Assembly (NCBI GenBank): GCA_951230915.1
Contig: OX579638.1
Location: forward strand, 18,804,696 to 18,868,695
Source: Antitrichia curtipendula
Lineage: Eukaryota; Streptophyta; Bryopsida; Hypnales; Leucodontaceae
Reading direction: 5' to 3'
DNA length: 64,000 nt
This document shows, one piece after another, positions 1 to 10,186 of the stretch (position 1 is the stretch's first letter; each line of letters begins with the position of its first letter). The position numbers were made by a program, and so were the translations under genes. The notes below the pieces were generated by a model. The model was not told where the DNA came from, did no database searches, and worked only from the letters and a program-made list of their open reading frames with translations.

Positions 1-790
1 GGTGGTTCTTGTGCATACGACCATCTGTAGAAATATGTGTGCGCCACTCTCTCCGACTTGGTGTTGCACAGCGGTTTCCTTTGTTACGGTGCCCGGTTCA
101 CGACAGACATTTATTACAGATGGTTAGATCTTTTTTTTCATATCATGTATTTGATTTTGTCTAGAGTAAAGGAAGTTACAGCCAAGGTGTGAATTCGTTT
201 CGGTAGGTGTTGTGAGTGTGTCAGCCGTGAGTAAGAAAGGTCGGAATGCTGTGTTGGACGACGGGAGTTCAGACCTTTCATTTGGAGTACTTGAAGTTCT
301 GGTCTTCTGGCCGATGCACGCACTTGCCAGGAGGAAGTTGAAGAACTTCGTTGCTAAACCTTCCCTTACCCTGAACTAGCGTGACTGCAATTTTTGATTC
401 TGATATGAGTTCCTCTTGCAGCGTTGGGTTCGATGACATGATTCAGCATTTTTTGCATGTGACTGATATCCGTAATCAATACTGCTTAAAATGGGACACC
501 TACAGTGGCTAGTATAAATAGTCGTAGAGTTGAAGCCGATTCTAAGAATTTGCTACCATTTTTACATAATATATCATAAATTGTAAGTAAAGGACTAAGA
601 CCATATAGTTGCAACAAACAGATGACCCCGACCTTTGATGTTGAAATATGAACCCTAAAAGTTAACCTTAATTCAAATATGCAACTAAAATGTGCAATCT
701 TTATTGTGAAAATTGATAACATTGTACGTTACCTGTAAAAATATGAAAGTACAAGCTATAAAATGACTTCACATCTCAGAGATGCAACTT
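1..790. other. No gene recognised
   Basis: Only short open frames without recognisable domains occur on either strand. No repeat, RNA gene or element end is evident. The stretch ends at the stop codon of the degenerate Tc1-like transposase on the minus strand. Confidence 0.5.
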
Positions 791-1852
791 CTAAGCATTC
801 AAGATAACTACCATGTGTGTAGGCACCTTTTGCTTTGTAAACATTAGTAGCTCTTTGAGGCATAAAGCATATCAACTTCCTAACAACCACCACCTTTATA
901 CTATATCGAATTTCTTGAATCTTCTCCCATAAATCTCTTTTTTCCTTCTGAAGCCTTCTCATGGCCTCATGCAATGATCTACTTCATTCCAAAGGTGTTC
1001 TATAGGATTGAGGTTTGGGGATTGCAGTGAGTGCCAATTAACTCTAAACTTGTATACAAGCACTAATCTACAACATAATTTGCAATATAGTTGGGGTCAT
1101 TGTCATGCTAGAAAATGACACTTGTTTTGTCTAAACCTTGCATGCGTATAGTCTTCATAAGTTCAGTCTCCAATCTCTCAATGCTCATATCTATCTATCT
1201 TTTCCTTCAATCAAATGAAACTTGCCAACTCCTTCCCAATTCATACAACCCCAAACCATTATATTTCCTTTCCCATGCTTAAGCTTATACTTCCTTCCCT
1301 ATGCTTAAGTATACATTGCATATGTTGGTTTAAGAGACCCTGTATACTCTTTCTCCAAATTATTATCGCCCATCTGAGCCAAAAAGTTTAAATTTTGACT
1401 CACTAGAAAATACGACAAAATTCCAATCTTCCCAGGTGAAAGGATTGCACTTTTTTGCCCATTAAAAACAACACACTTGATGCTTCTTTGTCAAAAGTGA
1501 GTTCTTGGCCTTCACATGTGCTTGCAAGCCTTGCCTCTAAAGACTCCTTCTAACCGTATCATCATTCAATTGCATGCGCTCAAACCTTAATCATGTTCCT
1601 ATTGTTGTAGTGGTACTAGTACTTTGATTGTTTAACTTCTTTACATGTCACGATTGTCGTGCTCATCAAGAATTCAAGCTCTATCAGGTGAAGCTTTGTC
1701 TCTCAAATTCCTTTTCTCACCAAATCTTTGTACTATGTTACTACAAGTCCTTTGAAGAATGTCCAAAATTGGTGAATTTCACCATAAGAATTGCCTTGCT
1801 TGTGTATCTTAAGAACTACCTTTCTCTTAGTTTCACATCTTCTAGGAGCCAT
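791..1852 (-). pseudogene. Degenerate Tc1/mariner transposase, DD34E type
   Basis: A Tc1-like transposase (DDE enzyme for cut-and-paste transposition at TA sites) can be followed through shifting frames. It begins at an ATG at 1852-1850 with MAPRRCETKRKVVLKIHKQG, a helix-turn-helix-like start. A DWNFVVFSSESKFKLFGSDG block follows (about 1350-1435), then NIMVWGCMNWEGVGKF (about 1220-1265), HDNDPNYIANYVVD (about 1090-1112), SPNLNPIEHLWNEVD (about 975-1010), and a typical tail with KIQEIRY and FMPQRATNVYKAKGAYT ending at a stop at 791. The distance from the second catalytic Asp (HDN) to the Glu (IEH) is 101 nt, that is 34 residues with one base missing, which is the DD34E spacing. The first Asp of the family motif FSDESKF reads Ser. 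Frameshifts and stops show it is dead. Terminal inverted repeats were not found. Confidence 0.8.
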
Positions 1853-2003
1853 AGTGAACTACTTGGAATTTTCCTAAAATGTTGAATTTTTTTGTAGCAC
1901 AAGAACACCACTTGCATTCAAAAGATATTAGTGGTGTGCACAACTTATGTGCATATTAAGTTGTACACAACACTTCAAGATATTTCATAATTTAGATCTT
2001 CCA

Positions 2004-3929
2004 AGTGGCTAATTTTGAGGGAAATGATGTTAATTACATGCCATGTGGTTTTCTTCATAAATGCAATCAAACAAATCTCTAACAACTTTACTTTTCATCC
2101 ACTGCTTGAGCTATTCCGGAAATAAACTTTGTTGTCCAAATACTTCTACCACTATACATTCGGTCCCCCAAACCTCACTTTTCCCTAATACTGGTTATAC
2201 TCTAAATGGACAAATTTCCTAATTGCAAATTGAGTTGGAAATGTAGTAAAGAGTACTTGATTACCATAGCAAATATACATGTGAAATTTAGAATCATGCA
2301 AAAATTTGGATCTTTTCTATATATTATAGTAAAAATTAATTAATTTTTTTTCTTTTATAATTGAATTCTACAAACTTGTACTAGACTATTATAGGAATGT
2401 ATAGAAAAACTTTTAGAAAATTTGATCACACAAATTGAAAGATTATAACATTTGAAGTTAGGAACAAAAGTTTTTTTCAGATCTTGCTTGATAAGGCCAG
2501 TGTACTTTAACTCCTCCTAAGTGAGATTTTTACACTATACATGGGTTTCTTTTTTCTTACATTTGCATTTTAAATAACGTAAATTATACACTTGGCAACT
2601 TTTTAAATTATTGGAAGAGTTTTGCACATGCTCCTTGATGCTATCATGGCTGCCCCTAAAGTTTAGGGTACTATAACATTTAATCCGAGCACTTGATCGG
2701 AAAAAAAAATTATATTTCTACTAAGGGGATACATGTTCACACCTTGTGTCAAAATTTTAAATTCGTCTGTTAAGAAATGACTTCATATACACCTACCCCG
2801 GACCATCTATGTACATTCAATGGTCATTTGGTCATTGAGGGGTTAAAACTCTAGATGACACCATATCGGTGTCAAATGTATACAATGTAGTAGTAGAGTG
2901 ACAAGTATTTATTAAATGGCTACAATAAATATCCATTCCAAAGCATGTATCTTGCTAATTGCTCATCACAACCTAAAGATTGATTAGTAGTATAATAAAA
3001 ACAAAACCTGTTGAAAGCTAGAGAGATTCAACATGGTTTGAAAAAAATGAAAATGCAAACAATTATGCACAACATTCCAAAGATAGAAAAGAAATTGGCA
3101 TGCAAAAGGCCTTTGACCAAACATTCAATGTGAAGGAGATAGCATCAAGTTTGCAACAACTACAAGTCAACCCTAATTTGATCTTGATGTGTCTTTTTGC
3201 AACTTCACTATTTTTCAATAGCCCTATTGAAAGTGCTTCTCTACACTTCTATCCATTATTTTGTATTTTTATTTTGAGGTTGTGGTTGTGTTGGCTTAAT
3301 ACAAGTCAGTGTTTTCACATTCAAGAGGTACATCAACTTTGTAGCCTAGAACAACTTTGCAACCGTAAAGTACACCAATTTCAAAGTGTAGAGGTGTTAT
3401 AACTATTCATCTATATTTTGAGGTCAATACAACCCATGAAAGGAGGGCAACCATCCCAAAGTGGATGTTTGGGCTTTTAGGGGTTAAGTTTCACAAAAGA
3501 AAACAAATAGACTACACTGGATCAAAACAAAAAAACTATCAATCAAATTCATTCTTAATCCTAGACTTCAACTCTCCCCTTTCACAACATCACCGCTTTT
3601 GACGTCACTTGTGTTGAATACATTCATCTTCTTATCAAAGTTATATTTTCATCATTTTAGTATATTTATTGAATACTTTTGCCCACACTTGGTGTATCTT
3701 TTGAAATTCTCAAGATCCCCTACTTCTAGTGTTTATATTGTATAAATTAGCATGGCAACACTTTGAATGTTAAAATTCAAATCAACATTTTGCATAGAAA
3801 TGAAACCTAAAAATTCCAAATATTGATTTGCTCCTCCAATATGCTTTTGGAGAGTTATGATAACTAATATAAAAATTTAAAGACCTTCACTTTAACCTTG
3901 CAAAGTTGTACAGGAGCCAAAGTGGCTAA
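2004..3929 (+). repeat. Diverged direct duplication, copy A
   Basis: This is the first of two adjacent copies. Both begin with GGCTAATTTTGAGGGAAATG and finish with a version of CTTGCAAAGTTG followed by CAAAGTG. Blocks that correspond in order: 2004-2330 with 3930-4410, 2375-3260 with 5500-6375, and 3480-3925 with 6425-6860. Copy A has no counterpart of 4410-5450 of copy B. The short open frame at 3100-3402 recurs as 6137-6373 in copy B and shows no domain, so it is probably not a gene. The origin of the unit is unknown. Confidence 0.7.
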
Positions 3930-6860
3930 TTTTGAGGGAAATGATGTTAATTACATGCCATGTGGTTTTCTTCTTAAATGCAATCAAACAAATCTCTAAC
4001 AGCTTCACTTTTCAACCACTACTTGAGCTATTTTCAGGAATACACTTTGTTGTTTGAATAGTTTTATTGACCTCTATACATTTGGTCCCCTGAGTCTCAC
4101 TTTTACCTAATATTGGTTATACTAAATATATATGGTCTAATGATTTACGGATTTTGTTCCCAAGCAAATTAAAGTAAAAATGCATGAACTTCAAGAAGTT
4201 TTAGCATACTCTAAAATGGACAAATTTCCAAATCGCAAATTGAGTTGGAAATGTAGTAAAGAGTACTTGATTACCATTGCAAATATACATGTTGAGAAAC
4301 GCAGCTTCTCCCACTTCCTTATCTCTCGCTTTGGCTTTAATTTCTTTCTTCGTGTACTTCAACATGTGAAATTTAGAATCATATAAGAATTTGGATATCT
4401 TCTATATACTATTTACCATTTAGCATTTCCATCTTATGTTGAGTTAATGGCTTGCATTCTATTAGGCATATTAAAAATGAACATTTGTAATTGTTGTAGA
4501 AATACTTGATACCATATTACTTGAATTGTTTCTGGCTTATTCTTGTATTGCAACAAATCTTTGAGCATCTTCCCAAGGTTCTCCACAGTGAATTAAGAGG
4601 CCAAACTAACTTCATCACCCTATGATTTTGCCTCCCCCTCTTTAAAAATTGTTCTATGATATTTAAGTACAATTTACTATGATTCCAATGAAATTTATGG
4701 TTTGAAAATGTATGCATTTTCAAGCATGTGAGGGTATCTTGAAGTCTATGAACTTTTTATTAGCTGAATTGGCCTAGGAAAAAAATCAATAAGATTCATG
4801 GATTGTCCAAACCTCAAAAGTATCATTTTTTGAAAGTAGAGATTTTCCTACTTGGTCTAACCAATTGTATTTGAATGTGTCACTTCATCTTGTTCTTCTT
4901 TGAACTCTGCCACCATGGCACAAGGTCATCCGCCACTTTGTGCCAATGGCATTTGTTGATGTCAAACAACTTGTATGCATGCCATATCTAAACATTGTTT
5001 TTTGTATTAGCAAGGAATTTATTTATTCACTGAAGTGACTTAATATGAGGTCTAGATTCATCAAATCAGGAAAGGCACATGAATTGTAAAGTTGAGACCC
5101 CTTAGAGTTATAAAATAGCAGCTAACAATTGGCTTAGGATTATGCTACTAATTGACTAATCAACTAATCCAATATCCTCCCCACCCCAACACCCTTATAC
5201 CTAAATACCTTGTTATGGGGATTGGAGATCTCATCCCCGCCAATTTAAGTTAGTTCATACAAGACACTATGTATAACAGACACCGATTTCTTTTGGAGGG
5301 GAGGGGGGGATCAAAAGGATGTTCTCTTCAAAATTTTGAGTTTCACATCAGTCACTTTCAATTTTTGGAGGTGTCATAGGACACTTAACATTGAAGGACC
5401 AAGGTACATTTTGGGATACAAATTGTGAAAAACTAGCACTTTTTAGGGTAGTCGGAAAAAAATGAAATATTTGGTTTCTTTCAAAATTGAACCGTAAAAA
5501 TTTGTACTAGACTAGTATGCAAATGTGTAGAAAAGCTTTCAAAATTTTTGATCGCATAGATTGAAAGATTATAACATTTCAAATTAGAAGAATTTTTTTT
5601 TCCAAATCTTGTCCAACAAGGCCAATAGACTTTAATTCTTCCTAAAGTGAGATTTTTACACTATACATGGTTATATTTTTAGGGACATTTGCATTTTTAA
5701 TCACGTAAGTTACATACTCAGCAACTTTAAAATTATACGAGGAGTTTTGCACAAGTTCCCTTGATGCTGTCAAGGCTGCCCCTCAAATTCAAGGCACTAT
5801 AACTTTTGATCTAGGCACCTAATTGAAAAAAAGTTATATTGCCACTAAGGGGGTACATGTTCACACCTTGTGTCAACATTTTAAGGCCATCCATTAAAAA
5901 ATGATATGCACCTACCCCAGATCACCTTTGTATGTTCAATAGTCATTTGGTCCTTCAAGGATTAAAAATTTAAAACTCCAAATGACACCATATGGGTGTC
6001 AAATGTATACAATGTAGTAGTAGGGTGACAAATATTTATTAAATTGTATGATAAATATCCATTCCAAGGCATGTATCTTGCTAATTGTTCATTACAACCT
6101 AAAGATTGATTAGTAGTATAATAGAAACCAAACCTGTTGAAAGCTAGAAAGACTCAATATGGTTTGAAAAAAAATGAAAATGTAAACAACTATGCACAAC
6201 ATTCAAAAGATAGAATAGAAATTGGCATGCAAAAGGTCCTTGACCAAACATTGAATGTGAACAAGATAGTATTAAATTTACAACAACTACAAGTCACCCC
6301 TAATTTGATCTTGATGTTTATTTTTTGCAACTTCATCTATTTTTCAGTGACCCTATTGAAAGTGCTTCTCTAGACTTCTATTCAATATTTCATATTTCTA
6401 TTGAGCTCAAAGTCGTATCTAGCCTAAAATAAGTTAACTCTCACAAGAAAAAACAAAAAGACTATGCTGAATCAAAACAAAGGAACTATCAACCGAATTC
6501 ATTTTTAATCCTAGACTTCAACTCTCTTCTTTCACAACATCACCGCTTTTGACGTCACTCGTGTTGAGTACATTCATCTTCTTTTCAAAGTTAAATTTTC
6601 ATCATTTTAGTATATTTATTGAATACTTTTGCTCACACTTGGTGTATCCTTTTAAATTCTCATTAACCCCCTAATTCTAGTGTTTATATTGTAGAAATTA
6701 GCATGGCAACACTTTGAATGTCAAAATCCAAATTGATATTTTGCATAAAAATGATACTTAAAAGTTCTAATATGCTTTTGGAGGGTTATGATAACTAATA
6801 TGAAATTTTAAAGACCTTCATCGTAACCTTGCAAAGTTGAACAAGAACCAAAGTGTTCAA
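3930..6860 (+). repeat. Diverged direct duplication, copy B, with about 1 kb extra
   Basis: Second copy of the unit at 2004-3929, joined to it directly. It holds about 1 kb at 4410-5450 that copy A lacks, including one arm of an inverted repeat (4451-4785). Either this was inserted here or it was deleted from copy A. Many point differences and small indels separate the copies, so the duplication is not recent. No coding function is visible. Confidence 0.7.
4451..4785 (+). repeat. Arm 1 of dispersed inverted repeat
   Basis: From CTTGCATTCTATTAGG to GGCCTAGGAAAAAAA this stretch matches the reverse complement of 8142-8480 with moderate divergence. The arms are separated by about 3.4 kb. The match stops near both ends given. 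It lies in the part of duplication copy B that copy A lacks, so it may be an independently inserted repeat. Confidence 0.65.
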
Positions 6861-6954
6861 TGAATGATTTTTTGGGCTATTGTAAAAACAAAGAATGCAC
6901 CTAATAATTCTGGGTTGCCAACCTTTCATAGCGGCCTTGTCTTTGCAAGGTTAA

Positions 6955-7871
6955 CCCCTTAAGTTCCTTGGCTATGTTTTCACCAAAAACGCTCCCAAAC
7001 TGCCATCTCTAGTACAAGCACAATTTCTTTTCAAAAGAAAATTTTGACACATAAAACCATAGGATCTTGTAGTATGCTGAATTGAGAACATGTGGTAAAA
7101 ATTTCAGAAATTTTGACCACGTGGATTGCAAGATATAAGCATTCAAATTCACTTAAATCATTTTTTTGGCCCTGCAAAAAATAGGGCAGCTGCACTTCAC
7201 AAACTCACTTTTCTATGAAAAAATGTCCAAAATGCTGGTGCTTCTTTGGATTATTTTTCCTAGACAAGTTGTCTACATGCTTGAAAATTTCACATCATTT
7301 GGAGTTGTACAACATATAGGAAAAAAATAATAAGTAGAAAGAAGTAGAGAATGATTTAAATTACAAAACTGTTAATAGTTAATTTATGGAATCGAAAAAT
7401 GTCAATCCTAATGCTTGCAATCTTGTAATAAACAATATACATCCTATGATTTTATTTTTTTCAGTTTTTTTTTTAAATTGAGTAAGATAAAGGACTTCAA
7501 AGTTGATTTTAGATTAGAGAATCTTTAACTGCCCGCAAATTAAAACTCCTCTTAACTTTTGACCCATTGGTCAAAATGGAATGATTCAAAGCTTTTCATG
7601 TATATATAAATTTAGAAAATTAATCCCAAATTTTTATTTCTTAAAAAAGTGATTTAAATAAATCTTCCTTGACTCCCTTGACAGGGAAAAAAATAACATA
7701 TTAGGCTATAACTTTTGACTCACATTTCCAAATGTCATGAAATTTGGTGTAGATGAAAGATATTCCTTGTCCTTCTATTGAAAATTTAGCCTAATGTATG
7801 CAAATCTCTAGTCACTCGTACCTGTCCAAAATTTCTGTATTGCCAAACAATGCATGTTGTTCCTTAAGGGG
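6955..7871. mobile_element. Non-autonomous TTAA element, piggyBac-like (917 bp)
   Basis: The left end reads TTAA then CCCCTTAAGTTCC; the right end, read inward on the minus strand, is TTAA then CCCCTTAAGGAAC. This gives a short terminal inverted repeat (CCCCTTAAG) between TTAA tetramers at 6951-6954 and 7872-7875. TTAA duplication and CC-starting ends are hallmarks of piggyBac elements. No transposase frame lies inside. The inverted repeat is only about 9 bp, so family assignment is inference. The inside shares blocks with 2375-2470, 5500-5590 and 8825-8920. Confidence 0.45.
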
Positions 7872-8141
7872 TTAAAAGCTCTTTACTTCCAATTTCTCCA
7901 AAAAAAAATCTATAAGACATGCACTATTGAACACAATTATTATTATTAAATATAAATTATTTTAATTAAACCTTATTGGCAACTAAGAAAAAGTTCCAAC
8001 GCACTTCAGTATGCGTTATTTTGGACACTATACAAATAAATAATGAATTTTCAATGAACTATCTCTAAGTGTATAAAAACCAACAATTAAAGAAACTCAT
8101 GTTTTGATTATGAATATTTGGGTTCAATAATCAAAAGAAGT

Positions 8142-8480
8142 TTTTTTCCTAGGCAACTTCAGCTAGTAAAAAGTCCATGAACTTCAAGGTGGCCTTACAT
8201 GCTTGAAAATTGCATAGAATTATAGAAAAGTGTACAATTGAATATCAATTGAATATCCAAGAACAATTTTCAAAGAAGGGGAGGCAAAATCATAGTGTGA
8301 AGAAGTTAGTTTGGCCTTCTAACTCACCATAGAAAACCTTTGGAAGATAGTTAGTTGTGACATAGGAGCGAGCCAAAAAACAAGCAAAAAATGATACAAA
8401 CAATTCAAGCAATATGGGATCAAGTATCTCTAGAACATTTTCAAATGCTCATTTCTAAATATACCTAATAGAATGCAAGC
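8142..8480 (-). repeat. Arm 2 of dispersed inverted repeat
   Basis: Reverse-complement partner of 4451-4785, starting at TTTTTTTCCTAGG and ending at GAATGCAAGC. It lies between the two TTAA-flanked elements. No coding content is seen. Confidence 0.65.
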
Positions 8481-8772
8481 TATCATTTGAACAAAAGGTG
8501 CACAAGAAACCTTAACGCTTTCACCACTACGTGAATGTGCATGAAGTGCAAAACTTATTGCCATGTTCACTACTATACATGCGCGCATTTGAACATAACT
8601 TGTGGCCCCACATGGTGTGTCAATGTAATTTCTCGCCTCCTATGTGGTGCCGCTTGAACCTTTGGCCTGCGCGCATATGAACCTCTACCCCAATGTTTAC
8701 CCCCCCTAAAGCCCCGAGGGTGTTTTCTATCAAAAACCACTCAAAACTACTTCTGTTGCGTTCACTTAGGAA

Positions 8773-8775
<3 letters not shown>

Positions 8776-8811
<36 letters not shown>
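8776..8811. repeat. (AT)n microsatellite
   Basis: Eighteen uninterrupted AT dinucleotides. A short plus-strand frame that reads Tyr-Ile repeats through it (8693-8902) is an artefact of the repeat. Confidence 0.95.
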
Positions 8812-8813
<2 letters not shown>

Positions 8814-9301
8814 AATTTAATCATAGGATATTGTACTTAACTTGTCTGAGATCATGTAATCAAAATTGCATCAAATTTGACCGTACGATTGGAAGATATT
8901 AGCATTCAAAGTTGAACAAAAAGTTTTTTTTTAAGAAGATGCTTAAATTGCCCGAAAAACTAAGATTGTCCATAACTTTCTCATCCCTAGTCCAAATAGA
9001 ATAAATAAAAGCTTCATGTATAGATAAAAACATAATATTTTAGGAAAAAAATTAAATTTTTTTTTTTTGACTTTTTGTAATTTTTTGGGGGCTGTTTGCT
9101 AGTCTCCATTTCTTCTTACTTATCGTGCCATAACTTTTTCATTGAGCTTTGGATTGAAACAAAAATTCCATATCCACAAAGTTCTCTAAAGAAAAAACAC
9201 CCTCAAAAAATTTCAAAAAATTTCACTTCAAATTGAGACAATAGGAACCTACATGGACCCAAATTGTCCCCTAAAGGGACAAACGGTCCTTTAGGGGTTA
9301 A

Positions 9302-10182
9302 CCCTTTAGTGACCGTGGTTGATTTGGGGGGCGGGCATAGTTTTACAAGAAAGTGAATTTTGTGGCCACTCTAAAGATGTAGTCTTAGATCAAACCATGT
9401 AAGGTGTTTCCATAAGGAAGATTCTTCAACCTAACAAAAAATCAAACTCATCCAACGGTACAAATCTCTATAAATAAGGTAAAAGGTTCATAAATGAACC
9501 TTTTAAGGGCTAGAATTGAATTTTGGGGAGGTGAAATATCTTTTAAAATTTTTTAGTAAATTTTCCACAAAAGACAAGTAGAATAGGCATCTAACCTAAG
9601 TCGTTTCATATTTTTTCAAGCTTTGTGAAATTAGTTACAAATTTTTGAAGTTCACAAAAAATGGTCATCTGTGGTCATCAATACGAATACCCTTCTAAAA
9701 TGTGCATATTTGATACATTGAAGAAAGTGAAATGTACCTCTACATCATGTTTGCTTCTAGAGCCTTGTTGGAGTTTGAGTTGCTTTCCTTAATTCTCAAA
9801 AATCAATGATTTGAATGATCCTTTAGAATTTGCACTACATAAATACCAAATGCATAAGTTTACTTTGGGCATTCATGAGATTACAAAGAAACACTTATGC
9901 CTTGTCAAGACATCAAGTTACAAAAAAATCTCACAATTTGGTTGACATTTTTTTGTATTTTTGTTGAACACTTTCCATTTGAAGGTCCAGGCCATTTGAG
10001 TTTGCAACCTCATAGCTAATTCATCAATGCTCCAACTCCCTTAAAATTGGTTTTGTTTGAAGCGCATGAAGACACTCTAATTGCGTTACTCTTTGAGTTT
10101 TTTGTGATCAAATGTATTTTGAATAGCATCAGACCAAGAGTCCCAAAATCAACCACAAAGTGGTCGACCGGTCACTAAAGGG
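9302..10182. mobile_element. Non-autonomous TTAA element, piggyBac-like (881 bp)
   Basis: TTAA at 9298-9301 is followed by CCCTTTAGTGACCG and then GTGGTTGATTTGGG. The other end, read on the minus strand from TTAA at 10186-10183, is CCCTTTAGTGACCG, then a short insert with GTCGACCACTTT, then GTGGTTGATTTTGGG. The inverted repeat is about 30 bp with one 12-bp insertion on the right, bounded by TTAA target duplications. This arrangement is typical of piggyBac-derived miniature elements. No transposase frame is present inside. Confidence 0.7.
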
Positions 10183-10186
10183 TTAA

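Noticed and set aside
8693..8902. Plus-strand ORF with Tyr-Ile repeats
   Set aside because: It is produced by the (AT)n microsatellite.
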